A stretch of DNA of 64,000 nt from Pseudonocardia abyssalis (GCF_019263705.2 NZ_JADQDK010000001.1:1364001-1428000), one strand, 5' to 3'. Shown: positions 10,057 through 18,629, counted from the first letter of the stretch. Notes: generated from the sequence alone by a model not told the origin. Numbers and translations are program-made.

Positions 10057-10332
10057 TCATGCCCGCGGCTGTCCGTCCGTCCGGTCCTCGTGGCGATTCG
10101 ACCGATCCACGGTCAGGTCCCGCCGGAGTGCGCGCTCGATCAGCACCGGCAGGTAGGCGATCACCGCCGGGGACCCGAACTCGGCCCGAGCCCGGCGCAC
10201 CTGCTCGCGCACCGACTCGGCCGTCGGCCCGCCGTCGACGGCGAACTGGCGGCAGAGCCGGTCACCCACCTCGAGCAGCTGCCGGGCCACCACGTCGGCG
10301 GGGGACGGGTCCGGGTCGCGCACTGCTCGCAC
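10057..10332 (-). CDS. Small three-helix-bundle domain protein
   Basis: The 91-aa product from GTG 10332 (GGAAGG at good distance) contains ESVREQVRRARAEFGSPAVI and AYLPVLIERALRRDL. This is the pattern of the small actinobacterial three-helix-bundle dimerisation proteins that often accompany stress genes. A longer in-frame start at 10446 would add a Pro/Gly-rich tail without motifs and is not preferred. The molecular role is unknown. It runs leftward, 132 bases after the cupin gene, possibly in one transcript. Confidence 0.65.
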   Translation of the reverse strand: MRAVRDPDPSPADVVARQLLEVGDRLCRQFAVDGGPTAESVREQVRRARAEFGSPAVIAYLPVLIERALRRDLTVDRSNRHEDRTDGQPRA

Positions 10333-10464
10333 GTTCGTGCCTTCCTGCAGCCGGTCCCGGGTGTCCGGCCCCGTCGATCGCCCACCGCCCGGTGTCGGTG
10401 TGTCCGCCGTCGGTCCCCCAGCGGTCGACCCGGTCACGATCGGCACCGTCCTGGACCGGCACGG

Positions 10465-10797
10465 TCACCTCGTCCTGGCCACGGTCAGCAGAACCGCGGA
10501 GTCCTCGAGCGCCTCGAGGGCGTGCCGGGCGCACGGCACGACGAGCAGGTCGCCGGGTGAGCCCTCCCAGCCGAGCTCCCCGGCCGTGAGCCGGACCCGA
10601 CCGTGCAGCACGTGCACGGTCGCCTCTCCGGGGTTCGCGTGCTCGTCGAGCGTCCGGCCGGACACCAGCGCGATCACGGTCTGGTGCAGTACGTGCTCGT
10701 GGCCTCCGTAGACGGTCGCCGCGCTGCGCCCGCCCGGTGCCGTCGCAGCGATCTCCAGCTGCCGGCGCGCGAGTGCGGTGAGCGATGACTTCTCCAT
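10465..10797 (-). CDS. Cupin-domain protein
   Basis: This 110-aa single-domain cupin starts at ATG 10797. The beta-barrel is visible in LHQTVIALVSGRTLDEHANP followed by GEATVHVLHGRVRLTAGE and GDLLVVPCARHALEALED. His in EHANPGEATVHV and the PCARH motif are the usual metal-site positions, though the first motif is reduced. Such small cupins may bind a metal or small ligand or act as stress sensors. The position in the dormancy island suggests a stress role, but no box was found upstream and the ligand is unknown. Confidence 0.75.
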   Translation of the reverse strand: MEKSSLTALARRQLEIAATAPGGRSAATVYGGHEHVLHQTVIALVSGRTLDEHANPGEATVHVLHGRVRLTAGELGWEGSPGDLLVVPCARHALEALEDSAVLLTVARTR

Positions 10798-11120
10798 GGT
10801 GGGCCTCTCGTGGTCACGGGTCGGCGGTGCGAAGCGGAGGGGGCGCCTCCCTGCTCCGCAGCGCGATCGTCGCCCCGGACCGGCCCGCGGCATCAGAGGA
10901 CAACGTCACCGGTCCTCGGCCGACGTACCCGAGCCCGCGATCGGTGGGTTCGGCCGCTCCGACCACGCCGAGGGGTCTCGGCAACCCCGGACCCGGTGTG
11001 CCCGGTGAGCGATGGCGGCCCGGGAGACCGGACGGTGGTCGGTGTAACCCGTGCGCCTCCGGTGGCGTCCGTGTCCATGAGGGGCCACCCCGGCCGCCGC
11101 GAACACCCCCGGAGGATCCG

Positions 11121-11537
11121 ATGTCCGAGTGCTACGACCCCGCCCCGATCGACACCACCACCCCCGCCCAGCCCGACATCGAGGACGGCACCTTCGGCTA
11201 CGTCGACCTCGACGGCGACGGCTACACCGAGACCACCCAGCTCGACACCAACGGCGACGGCACCCTCGACACCGTCCTGGTCGACGTCGACGGCGACTTC
11301 TACGACGACCTCGCCGCGTTCGACAACACCCCCGGCGACGGCACCTTCACCGCCGACGTCATCGCCCTCGGCTTCGACGCCGACGGCCTCGCCGACGTCG
11401 TCCTCGACGACACCGACCTCGACGGGGTCTTCGAGACCACCACCCCCGGCGCCGACGAGCCGCTGCCGTACGCGAACCCGTACGAGACCTCCGCGGGCGT
11501 CGCCCCGCTGGACGAGGTGTTCGCGCAGCAGTCCTGA
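11121..11537 (+). CDS. Acidic EF-hand-like repeat protein
   Basis: The 138-aa protein starts at ATG 11121 with GGAGG ten bases ahead. It is strongly acidic and made of D-x-D-G-D repeats: DLDGDGYTE, DTNGDGTLD, DVDGDFYDD, DADGLADVV and DTDLDGVFE. These resemble calcium-binding loops of dockerin or thrombospondin type 3 repeats. No signal peptide or membrane helix is present, so a cytosolic calcium- or metal-binding role is the best guess. It stands alone between a leftward cupin and an SDR remnant. It is a real gene judging by the start site and third-position C/G bias. Confidence 0.7.
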   Translation: MSECYDPAPIDTTTPAQPDIEDGTFGYVDLDGDGYTETTQLDTNGDGTLDTVLVDVDGDFYDDLAAFDNTPGDGTFTADVIALGFDADGLADVVLDDTDLDGVFETTTPGADEPLPYANPYETSAGVAPLDEVFAQQS

Positions 11538-11610
11538 CCGTGCCGGCGCATCGGCCGGAGACCGCCGAGCAGGAGACGCGCCGACCCACGGCCCAGGGCG
11601 CCGACCCACG

Positions 11611-11799
11611 GCCCGGGCGGTGGTCGCGAGCCGCAAACGGGACAACTGGGTCGCGGTCGCCGACGAGATCCGGCGGCGGCACGGGGTCGAGGCGCTGCCG
11701 GTGGCGTTCAACGTGAGCGACCGGGCGGCAGGGCTGCACGTGCTGACCGAGATCGTGGGGGCGGCGCAGTACTTCGCCACGCGGGCCGTTCGCCGGTGA
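11611..11799 (+). pseudogene. Short-chain dehydrogenase remnant
   Basis: The frame reads AVVASRKRDNWVAVADEIR and HGVEALPVAFNVSD, the beta2-alpha-beta3 part of an SDR. It then jumps straight to EIVGAAQYFAT, which normally sits about 150 residues later near the C-terminus. The cofactor glycine motif and the Ser-Tyr-Lys catalytic part are missing. An internal deletion of a dehydrogenase gene explains it. Confidence 0.6.
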
Positions 11800-11876
11800 G
11801 CGTGTCGGACGGATCAGTGACGGTTCCGGGGGCCGGCGTCGTCGTCCGGGCCGGGGGAGCGGTGGACACTGGCCAC

Positions 11877-12545
11877 ATGGCTGCGGTGGCGCGGGTGCTG
11901 ATCGTGGAGGACGACCGCACGCTCGCGGGCCTGCTCGAGCAGCTGCTGACGGCGCAGGGCCTCGCCGTCGAGCTGGCCCACGACGGGCAGGCCGGGCTGC
12001 ACGCCGCGCTGACCCGCCGCTTCGACGTGCTGGTGATCGACCGCGGGCTGCCCGGGATCGAGGGCGTCGACCTGGTGGCCCGGCTGCGCTCGCGCGGCGT
12101 GGCCGTCCCGGTGTTGGTCCTCACCGCGCGCGGGACGCTGCGTGACCGCGTCGAGGGTCTGGACGCGGGGGCGGAGGACTACCTGGTCAAGCCGTTCGAG
12201 GTGCCCGAGCTGCTCGCCCGTGTCCGGGCCCTGCTGCGCCGCCACGCCGACCGGGCCGACTCGTTGCCCCTCGGGCGCCGCCGGCTCGACGTCGCCGCCC
12301 GCCGCGTGCTCGACGACGACGGACCCGCGGACGACGTCGAGCTGACCGCGCGGGAGTGCGCCCTGCTCGAGGTCCTCGCCGCCCGACCCGGACGGGTCTT
12401 CACCCGCGACGAGCTGCTGGACCGGGTGTTCGACGCCGAGACCCCCGGCGCGGTCGACACCTACGTCAGCTATCTGCGGCGCAAGCTCGGTCGCGAGGCG
12501 ATCAGCACGGTGCACGGCCTCGGCTACCGGCTGGGTTCGACGTGA
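11877..12545 (+). CDS. OmpR-family response regulator
   Basis: This 222-aa regulator starts at ATG 11877; the frame is open further upstream but without homology. The receiver domain carries LIVEDDRTLA, VIDRGLPGIEG (phosphoacceptor Asp about 53), LTARG and DYLVKPF. The winged-helix domain ends in VDTYVSYLRRKLGREAI and VHGLGYRLG. It is coupled by a GTGA overlap to its sensor kinase. The regulon is unknown; the genes around it belong to a stress cluster. Confidence 0.92.
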   Translation: MAAVARVLIVEDDRTLAGLLEQLLTAQGLAVELAHDGQAGLHAALTRRFDVLVIDRGLPGIEGVDLVARLRSRGVAVPVLVLTARGTLRDRVEGLDAGAEDYLVKPFEVPELLARVRALLRRHADRADSLPLGRRRLDVAARRVLDDDGPADDVELTARECALLEVLAARPGRVFTRDELLDRVFDAETPGAVDTYVSYLRRKLGREAISTVHGLGYRLGST

Positions 12546-13741
12546 ACCGCGGCGACCGGGTCGTGCTGCGCCGAGCGTGGTGGCGCAGCGTCGTGCAGAT
12601 CGCCGTCGGCACGACGGCGGTGCTGCTGCTGACCGGCGGGGTCGCGCTGCTGCTGGTCAACGAGCACCAGTCCGAGACCCTCGACGCCGAGCTCACCGCG
12701 GTCCTGGCCGTCGCGGACGACGTGGACGACCCACCACCGGGGTCCTACCTCGCCCACGCCGGGGCCGACGGGCGCACCGAGGTGACCCCGGCGGCCCCGC
12801 CCGGCGTCGCCGCCGCGCTCACCGCCGCGGCGAACGGCACCGTCGACGACCGCCACGACGTCGACACCCCGGAGGGCACCTACCGGCTGGAGATCAGCGA
12901 CCGCGAGACCGGCCGGTGGGTGATCGCGAACGACCTCGCCGCGCTGCGCACCGACCAGCGCCGGGTCCTGGAGGCCGTCCTGCTCGCCGAGGCCACCGGT
13001 CTCGCCGCCGCGCTCGCCGCGGCGGCGCTGCTGTCGCGGCGGTCCGTGCAGCCCCTGGCCGAGGCGCTGGAGCTGCAGCGCCGGTTCGTCGCCGACGCCT
13101 CCCACGAGCTGCGCGCCCCGCTGACCGTGCTCTTCACCCGCGCCCAGATGCTCGCCGCCCATCCCGCGGCGTCGGTCGACCCCGACCTGGCCGAGGGCCT
13201 GCACGGCCTCGTCACCGACACCCGGGCGCTGGGCGAGGTCGTCGAGGACCTCCTCGTCTCCGCCGAGCTCGACCGGCAGCCCGAGCGCGACCACGTCGTC
13301 GACCTGGACGATCTCGCCGCAGGCGTCGTCGCGAGCACCTGCGCCCACGCCGCGGCCCGCGGGGTCAGCGTCACCCACGACCCCGATCCCGCCGGCCCGC
13401 ACCCGGTGAACGGTCACGCCGTCGCCCTGCGTCGAGCGATCCTCGCCCTCGTCGACAACGCGATCGGCCACACCCCGGAGGGCGGCCACGTCCGGATCAC
13501 CGTCACCGGGAGCGCCGGCTCCGTCGCGCTGACCGTCGCCGACGACGGCATCGGGATCGACCCCGGGCGCGCCGAGGAGCTGTTCGCCCGCTCCCGGCAC
13601 GACGACCACGGCACGACGCGCCGGTTCGGGCTCGGCCTCGCACTCGTGCGCGAGACCGCCCGGAACCACCACGGCACCGTCACCGCGGACGGCGCGCCCG
13701 GGCGAGGGGCCCGGTTCACCCTGAGCCTGCCCCGGCCGTGA
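12542..13741 (+). CDS. Membrane sensor histidine kinase (partner of OmpR-type regulator)
   Basis: The 399-aa kinase begins at GTG 12542, overlapping the regulator stop. Two membrane helices (about residues 15-38 and 140-165) enclose an extracytoplasmic domain of roughly 100 residues. There is almost no HAMP linker before the HisKA box RRFVADASHELRAPLTV (His in SHELR), and the ATPase domain shows VDNAIGHTPEGG, DDGIGIDP and FGLGLALV. It is a classical EnvZ/PrrB-like kinase signalling to the regulator at 11877. A hairpin at 13782 closes this operon. The stimulus is unknown. Confidence 0.92.
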   Translation: MNRGDRVVLRRAWWRSVVQIAVGTTAVLLLTGGVALLLVNEHQSETLDAELTAVLAVADDVDDPPPGSYLAHAGADGRTEVTPAAPPGVAAALTAAANGTVDDRHDVDTPEGTYRLEISDRETGRWVIANDLAALRTDQRRVLEAVLLAEATGLAAALAAAALLSRRSVQPLAEALELQRRFVADASHELRAPLTVLFTRAQMLAAHPAASVDPDLAEGLHGLVTDTRALGEVVEDLLVSAELDRQPERDHVVDLDDLAAGVVASTCAHAAARGVSVTHDPDPAGPHPVNGHAVALRRAILALVDNAIGHTPEGGHVRITVTGSAGSVALTVADDGIGIDPGRAEELFARSRHDDHGTTRRFGLGLALVRETARNHHGTVTADGAPGRGARFTLSLPRP

Positions 13742-13781
13742 GCCGGCAGCCCTGCTCGAGCGCGGGGTCGAGCCGACCCGT

Positions 13782-13800
13782 GCCCACGGTCTCCGTGGGC
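13782..13800. terminator. Hairpin between convergent genes
   Basis: GCCCACGG-TCT-CCGTGGGC is a perfect 8-bp stem with a 3-base loop. It lies between the rightward kinase (ends 13741) and the leftward DevR-like gene (ends 13806), so it can serve both as a terminator. No U-tract follows, as usual in actinobacteria. Confidence 0.7.
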
Positions 13801-13805
13801 GGGGC

Positions 13806-14453
13806 TCACCGGTGGTCGGTCCGACGCAGTTCGGTGGCGTACACCGCGGCCTCGGTGCGGCGGGCGAAGCCGAGCTTGTGGAGCAGCGAGGACACGTAGT
13901 TCTTGACGGTCTTCTCCGCGAGATACATGTCGGCGCCGATCTGACGGTTGGTGAGCCCGTCGGCGATGAGGGCGAGGATGCGGCGTTCCTGCGGGCTCAG
14001 CGAGGTGTACCGCGGGTCGGCGGGTTCGTCGCCGCGACGCAGCCGTTCCAGCACGACCGCGGTGGCCTTGGGGTCGAGCAGGGACCCGCCGCCGGCGACG
14101 GTGCGGACCGCTCCGACGAGGTCGATCCCGGCGACCTGCTTGAGGAGGTAACCGGCGGCACCGGCGACGATCGCGCCGAAGAGAGCCTCGTCGTCGAGAT
14201 AGGAGGTGAGCATGAGGCATGCGGGGGGTGGGTCGATCGAGGAGCGCAGGTCGCGGCAGACGGAGACGCCCTCGCCGTCGGGTAGGCGGACGTCGAGGAT
14301 CGCGACGTCGGGGCGCAGGGCGGGGATGCGGGCCAGGGCCTGTGACGCGGTGCCGGCCTCGCCGATCACGGTGATGTCGTCCTCGGACTCGAGCAGGGCC
14401 GCGATGCCACGGCGGACTATCTCGTGGTCGTCGAGGAGGAACACGGAGATCAT
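13806..14453 (-). CDS. devR: DevR/DosR-like LuxR-family response regulator
   Basis: The 215-aa regulator starts at ATG 14453 behind GGAGGAG. The receiver has FLLDDHEIVRRGI, AILDVRLPDGEG (Asp54, same number as in DosR), LTSY and YLLKQ. The NarL-type HTH reads LTNRQIGADMYLAEKTVKNY, nearly the DosR recognition helix, followed by LLHKLGFARRTEAAVYATEL. It is therefore the expected binder of the GGGACCTTCGGCCC-like boxes in this window and the partner of the two DevS-like kinases. A box (14533) lies about 80 bases upstream of its own start, suggesting autoregulation as in DosR and Streptomyces OsdR. Confidence 0.88.
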   Translation of the reverse strand: MISVFLLDDHEIVRRGIAALLESEDDITVIGEAGTASQALARIPALRPDVAILDVRLPDGEGVSVCRDLRSSIDPPPACLMLTSYLDDEALFGAIVAGAAGYLLKQVAGIDLVGAVRTVAGGGSLLDPKATAVVLERLRRGDEPADPRYTSLSPQERRILALIADGLTNRQIGADMYLAEKTVKNYVSSLLHKLGFARRTEAAVYATELRRTDHR

Positions 14454-14532
14454 GGCAGGTCTCCTCCGTCGGTGAGTCCTGACCTTATCCCTGCCCCGGG
14501 GCGTGGCGCTGCGACGCACGGCCCGTATCGGG

Positions 14533-14546
14533 GGGCCGAAGGACCC
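14533..14546. promoter_or_regulatory. DosR/DevR-like box 6
   Basis: GGGCCGAAGGACCC (reverse GGGTCCTTCGGCCC) extends by one G-C pair on each side. It lies about 80 bases upstream of the DevR-like start and downstream of the VOC gene, so it probably serves devR autoregulation. Confidence 0.55.
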
Positions 14547-14642
14547 CTGTTCTGGTCGGGCAGCAGCAGGGCCGACGCCGTGACGGGCCCCGCCGGCGAT
14601 CTCCTGCTGCTGCCACGGGCCGCGCCGGGCCGGCCGTTCGGC

Positions 14643-15056
14643 TCAGGACGGGCCGCCGAGGATGTTGACCATCCAGTCGACGCCGAACCGGTCGGTGCAC
14701 ATCCCGAAGGTGTCGCCCCACGGCGCCTTCTCCAGGGGCACGGTGACGCTGCCGCCGTCGGTGAGACCGTCCCAGTAGCCGCGCAGGGTCGGTTCGTCGT
14801 CGCCGCTGAGGGAGACGGTGCCGTTGGCGCTCACGTCCATGGCGGCGGGGACGTCGGCGGCCATCAGGGTCAGCCCGGAGCCGGTGACGATCTGCGAGTG
14901 CATGACCTTGTGCTGCTCGGCCTCGTCGAGGCCCATGCCCCCGGTCTCGGCGAAGGTGCTGACGGTGAGCTCCCCGCCGAACACCGAGGCGTAGTAGGTC
15001 ATCACCTCGCGCGTGCCGTCGCGGAAGTTCAGGTAGGGGTTGAGCGAGACGCCCAT
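14643..15056 (-). CDS. PhnB/VOC-family protein
   Basis: This 137-aa protein starts at ATG 15056 with GGAGG before it. It has the PhnB-like glyoxalase/VOC fold: NPYLNFRDGTREVMTYYASV, FGGELTVSTF, MHSQIVTGSGLTLMAADVP and a C-terminal WGDTFGMCTDRFGVDWMVNI. These stand-alone VOC proteins are soluble and usually of unknown substrate; some bind metals, but not all metal ligands are certain here. It is divergent from the universal stress protein, with box 7 in the shared intergenic region, so it may also be hypoxia-controlled. Confidence 0.82.
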   Translation of the reverse strand: MGVSLNPYLNFRDGTREVMTYYASVFGGELTVSTFAETGGMGLDEAEQHKVMHSQIVTGSGLTLMAADVPAAMDVSANGTVSLSGDDEPTLRGYWDGLTDGGSVTVPLEKAPWGDTFGMCTDRFGVDWMVNILGGPS

Positions 15057-15162
15057 GGATACCTCCGGTGCTGCCGGGACCGGCTGCGGCGCGAGCCGGG
15101 TCGCGATGCTAGACCCGGTCGGGCCGGGCGTGCACCCGTGGTGCGACGGACCGCCCGGCCCG

Positions 15163-15176
15163 GGGTCGAAGGTCCC
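15163..15176. promoter_or_regulatory. DosR/DevR-like box 7
   Basis: GGGTCGAAGGTCCC (reverse GGGACCTTCGACCC) sits midway between the divergent VOC and universal stress protein starts, about 106 bases from each. Universal stress proteins are typical DosR targets. Confidence 0.55.
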
Positions 15177-15281
15177 TGCGCGGCGGGGTCCCGCGCCGCT
15201 GTCGCGGCGGACGCCCCGCGGGCACAGTCCGCTGCACCGGCCCGGCACCGATCGCCACCGGGACACGACGAGGAGCGCGAC

Positions 15282-16151
15282 ATGGACGTGGGAGACAGGG
15301 CGGCGGTCGTCGTCGGGGTGGACGGCTCGGTGCGGGCCACCGAGGCCGTGCGCTGGGGTGCGGCCGAGGCGGCCCGGCGCGGGGCGCCGCTGCGACTGGT
15401 CACCGCCGTCCACGGCGAGGCGGACCGCGTGCTCCGCCCCGAACTGGTGAAGCGCTACGAGGACGTGCTGGTCGACCACGCCCGCGACGCACTGGCCGAC
15501 GCCACCGCGGTCGCGGGCCGGGACGCCCCCGGTGTCGAGGTGCGCTCGGAGCTCGTCACGGGCCACGCGGTCGCGGTGCTGCGGGAGGCGGCCGAGCAGG
15601 CGCTCGTCGTCGTCATCGGTGACCGTGGGCTCAGCAAGGTCGAGGGGCTGCTCGCCGGGTCGGTCTCCGTCGCGCTCGCCGCCCACGCGGCCTGCCCCGT
15701 GGTGGTCGTGCGCGGGCGGGAGGAGCCCGCGACCGCCCGGCCGGTGGTCGTCGGCGTGGACGGGTCGCCGGGCAGCGAGGCGGCCGTCGCGTTCGCCTAC
15801 GAGGCGGCGTCGTTGCGGCACGTGGGGCTCGTGGCGGTGCACACCTGGTGGGACCTGGTCGCGGACCCCGTGCTGGCCCCGCTGCTGGACTGGGAGGCGA
15901 TCGAGAACGACGAGCGTCTGGTGCTGGCCGAGCGGTTGGCCGGCTGGGCCGAGAAGTACCCGGACGTCGTGGTGGAGCGGGTCGTCACCCGGGGCCGCCC
16001 GGCCCAGGTCCTGCTCGAACAGGCGGCGCGGGCCCAGCTCGTCGCGGTCGGGTCCCGTGGCCGCGGCGAGTTCACCGGACTGTTCCTCGGATCGGTCAGC
16101 AACACGCTGCTGCACCGTTCGCCGTGCCCGGTGGTCGTCGCCCGCTCGTAG
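15282..16151 (+). CDS. Universal stress protein, tandem UspA domains
   Basis: The 289-aa protein has two UspA domains (about 8-145 and 152-289). Each begins with VVVGVDGS and ends with the ATP-binding motif G-x2-G-x9-G-S: GDRGLSKVEGLLAGSVS and GSRGRGEFTGLFLGSVS, followed by CPVVVV/CPVVVA. This tandem form equals the mycobacterial Rv2623/Rv1996 type that binds ATP and slows growth under hypoxia. It starts at ATG 15282 with GAGGAG upstream, and box 7 lies in its promoter region. Confidence 0.93.
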   Translation: MDVGDRAAVVVGVDGSVRATEAVRWGAAEAARRGAPLRLVTAVHGEADRVLRPELVKRYEDVLVDHARDALADATAVAGRDAPGVEVRSELVTGHAVAVLREAAEQALVVVIGDRGLSKVEGLLAGSVSVALAAHAACPVVVVRGREEPATARPVVVGVDGSPGSEAAVAFAYEAASLRHVGLVAVHTWWDLVADPVLAPLLDWEAIENDERLVLAERLAGWAEKYPDVVVERVVTRGRPAQVLLEQAARAQLVAVGSRGRGEFTGLFLGSVSNTLLHRSPCPVVVARS

Positions 16152-16184
16152 GGCGGCCCGCGCGCGAGGTGGGATCCGATGGGC

Positions 16185-16362
16185 CCGGATCCCGGGCGGT
16201 GCACCTCGCGGACCTCCTCCTCGCCCGGAGCGCGGAGTTCCGGGACCTGTGGGACGAGCACGAGGTCGGCATCCCTACACCGCCGTGCCGGGCAGCGAGA
16301 GCCACGACAAGCTCCGGCTGCTCTCCGTGATCGGGTCCCGGCCGCTCGGACCGGTCAGGTGA
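16185..16362 (+). pseudogene. Remnant of an MmyB-type XRE regulator
   Basis: One frame gives HLADLLLARSAEFRDLWDEH and the next frame YTAVPGSESHDKLRLL. These are the two conserved ends of the MmyB-like ligand-binding domain found at the C-terminus of actinobacterial XRE regulators (RSxEFxxLWxxHxV and YTAEPGSxSxDALRLL). The HTH half is missing and the piece is frameshifted with a deletion. It fills the gap between the stress-protein gene and the Rieske gene. Confidence 0.6.
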
Positions 16363-16369
16363 GCGGTGA

Positions 16370-17662
16370 TCACGCGTCGGGGAACATGCGGGTCATCGGC
16401 GCCGCGTCGCCCTCGGGTACGCGGTCGACGCCGACCATCCGGTCGATGACCATGTTCTGGAAGCGGTGCAGCGGTTCCTCGAAGCGGAAGCACATCCGGC
16501 CGCCGCGGTAGGCGGGGTTCCCGATCCCCTCCTGCACCCGCTCGACGATCTCGAGGTCCTGGCGGTTGACGACATCCCAGAACCGGTCGAGCTGCTCGAC
16601 GCCCTCCGCGGCGGCGGGGTCCGCGTCGGGGTCGGTCCCGGGGTGCGTGAGCAGGACGGCGGTCTCCACCGTGCGGTCCGCGGCGACGGGCCGGGTGAGG
16701 ATGACGTAGGCGTGGTTGGGCAGCACGACGAGTGCGGTGGCGGGGAACAGCCAGACGAAGCGTCCGGCGTCGGCGTCCTCGCCGCGCAGGGAGCCCAGCG
16801 GCGGGAGGCCGTCCCAGCCGCCCGCCTCGGTGTTGCGCGACACCGGAGTGGTGCACATCCCGGTGTACATCCCGGGGCCCTGCCAGCGGTAGTGGTCGGA
16901 GAACCGCGAGACCTGGTTGAGCTCGGGATGGACCCAGGGCAGGTGGTAGTACTCCATGAAGTTCTCGCCGACGAGCTTGTGGTTCGCGGCGACGTCGTAG
17001 GTGCGGCGGCGCCGGGGGACCCACCCCTCGAGCGCGTGGTCGGCGAGGCGGCCGGGCAGGTCGCCGAGCTGGTCGCCCAGCGGGGCGGGGTCGGCACCGA
17101 GGTGGACGAACAGCAGGAACCCCCAGGTGTCGACGGCGACGGGGAGCAGGCCGTGGTCGGCGCGGTCGAAGCCCGTCGCCCCCGAGGTGTCGAAGACGGC
17201 CTCCTCGCCGGGCGGTACGTCGGAGCCCTCGAACAGTGGCGTGCCCAGGCACGAACCGTCGGCGGCGTAGGTCCAGCTGTGGTACGGGCAGCGGATGCGT
17301 CCGTGCCGCCCGACCTCCCGGGCGTCCGCGTCGAGCAGCCGCGCGGCGCGGTGGCGGCAGACGTTGTGGAACGCCCGGAGCCGCCGGTCGCGGTCGCGGG
17401 TGACGATGACCGACCGGCCGGCCACCTCGACCACGACGCAGGCGCCGTGGCGGTCGACGTCGCCGACGAACCCGACCGCGACCCAGCTCGCCGCGAACAC
17501 CTTCTCCCGCTCGAGTGCGAAGAACTCCGGCGAGCAGTAGGCGTCGGGGAGCAGGGTGGACGCGCGGTCCACGGGCAGCCGGGTGTGGCGGTAGGTGTGC
17601 TCCTCGGTGAACAGCACCGGGGGGACGGGGCGGGCCGGCAGGTCGGCGTACAGGTCGGTCAT
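16370..17662 (-). CDS. Rieske oxygenase alpha subunit (quaternary-amine or aromatic-ring type)
   Basis: This 430-aa protein starts at ATG 17662 behind GGAGG. The Rieske [2Fe-2S] ligands are Cys102/His104 (NVCRHRAARLL) and Cys125/His128 (CPYHSW). The catalytic iron site shows ENFMEYYHLPWVHPEL (two His, with a later Asp near FWDVV). The ENFMEYYH form and the adjoining sarcosine-oxidase remnant favour a choline/glycine-betaine/stachydrine-type N-demethylating monooxygenase over a ring dioxygenase. There is no beta subunit or reductase next to it. It lies 22 bases after the solA remnant, as if in one operon that has since decayed. Confidence 0.82.
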   Translation of the reverse strand: MTDLYADLPARPVPPVLFTEEHTYRHTRLPVDRASTLLPDAYCSPEFFALEREKVFAASWVAVGFVGDVDRHGACVVVEVAGRSVIVTRDRDRRLRAFHNVCRHRAARLLDADAREVGRHGRIRCPYHSWTYAADGSCLGTPLFEGSDVPPGEEAVFDTSGATGFDRADHGLLPVAVDTWGFLLFVHLGADPAPLGDQLGDLPGRLADHALEGWVPRRRRTYDVAANHKLVGENFMEYYHLPWVHPELNQVSRFSDHYRWQGPGMYTGMCTTPVSRNTEAGGWDGLPPLGSLRGEDADAGRFVWLFPATALVVLPNHAYVILTRPVAADRTVETAVLLTHPGTDPDADPAAAEGVEQLDRFWDVVNRQDLEIVERVQEGIGNPAYRGGRMCFRFEEPLHRFQNMVIDRMVGVDRVPEGDAAPMTRMFPDA

Positions 17663-17684
17663 CGCGGGTGTCCCTCCGGACGGG

Positions 17685-18140
17685 TCAGACGTGGAAGCTG
17701 CGGGGGAACGACGGGTCGGTCAGCGCCGGGCGGGTGAGGGAGAAGGCGTCGATCGGGTGCGCCGGTGCGCGGCCCTGCGCGAGGTCGGCGAGCAGCCCCC
17801 CGATGAGCGCTGCGAACTTGAAGGCGTGGCCCGCCCCGATGGCGACCACGATCTGCGGGGCGCCCGGGAGCGTGTCGAGGACGAGGTCCTGGTCCGGTGG
17901 CACGGTGTAGAGGCAGGTCCTCGAGTAGAGCTCGGGCCCGCCGAAGCGGGGGAGGTGGCGCTCGACGAACCCGGCGTAGCGGCCGCGGCGCACCGGGTCC
18001 GGGTCGAAGCCGCGCGTGTCGGCCGTCGTCTCGTCCCCGCCCATGTGCTGGTCGAGCTTGGTGGCGACCTCGCCGTAGACCGGGAAGCCGTAGAAGTTGT
18101 GCCGCCCGTGCCACATGAACACCGGGAACCGCGACGGGCG
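17685..18140 (-). pseudogene. 5'-truncated sarcosine/N-methyl amino acid oxidase (solA-like)
   Basis: Leftward translation gives FPVFMWHGRHNFYGFPVYGE, RTCLYTVPPDQDLVLDTLPG and VVAIGAGHAFKFAALIGGLL, ending in a normal stop at 17685. This is the C-terminal third of monomeric sarcosine oxidase/N-methyltryptophan oxidase, including the flavin-attachment region and the GAGHAFKF loop. The FAD-binding N-terminus is absent: homology stops near 18140, where a rightward LysR fragment begins. It is probably inactive. Together with the Rieske gene it points to a former N-methyl compound demethylation operon. Confidence 0.75.
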
Positions 18141-18149
18141 CGAACTCCG

Positions 18150-18629
18150 CGAGGTGCGCCGCTGGACATCCTCGTCGGCCCCGCGCACCCGCTGGCCGGC
18201 CGCGACGGCGTCGGCCTCGCCGAGTTCGCCGCCGACCCGTGGATCGGCAGCAACCCCGGACGCGCCTACCACCAGCTCGTCACGCTCGCCTGCGCCGGCG
18301 CCGGCTTCGCCCCCGACGTCGTCCACTACGCCGACGAGTGGGACACCGGTGCCGCCCTGGTCGCCCGCGGGTTCGGGGTCGCGCTGGTCCCGCGGCTGGC
18401 CGAGCTGCCCGCCCACGACACGCGGCGGATCCCAATCAGCACCGCGCCCGCGCCGATCCGCCGCGTCGTCGCCGCCGTCCGTGCGGGGTCCCGCAACCGG
18501 CCCGGCACCGCCGCGGGCCTCGCCGCCCTGCGGCACGCCACGGCATCGTTGGCTCCGGCCCTCGGCGGGTCGGCGGGATCGACCCCGGTGGCGCTGCTCA
18601 GAGCAGGCCGTGGGCCCGGGCCCGGGTGA
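18150..18629 (+). pseudogene. 5'-truncated LysR-type regulator
   Basis: Rightward translation gives LDILVGPAHPLAGRDGVGLA, ADPWIGSNPGRAYHQLVTLA and GAALVARGFGVALVPRLAEL, which is the effector-binding half of a LysR regulator. The HTH half is missing; homology begins within a few bases of the point where the leftward oxidase homology ends. Intact genomes would have a divergent oxidase-regulator pair, so one deletion removed both 5' ends. The frame overlaps the convergent response regulator end at 18598. Confidence 0.7.

Noticed and set aside
11877..13741. OmpR-type pair as the partner of the DevS-like kinases
   Set aside because: The regulator has its own coupled membrane kinase, and DevS-type kinases pair with NarL-type regulators such as the one at 13806.
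16370..17662. Rieske protein as a second benzoate-type dioxygenase alpha subunit
   Set aside because: No beta subunit beside it, and the ENFMEYYH site and the adjoining sarcosine-oxidase remnant fit a quaternary-amine monooxygenase better.
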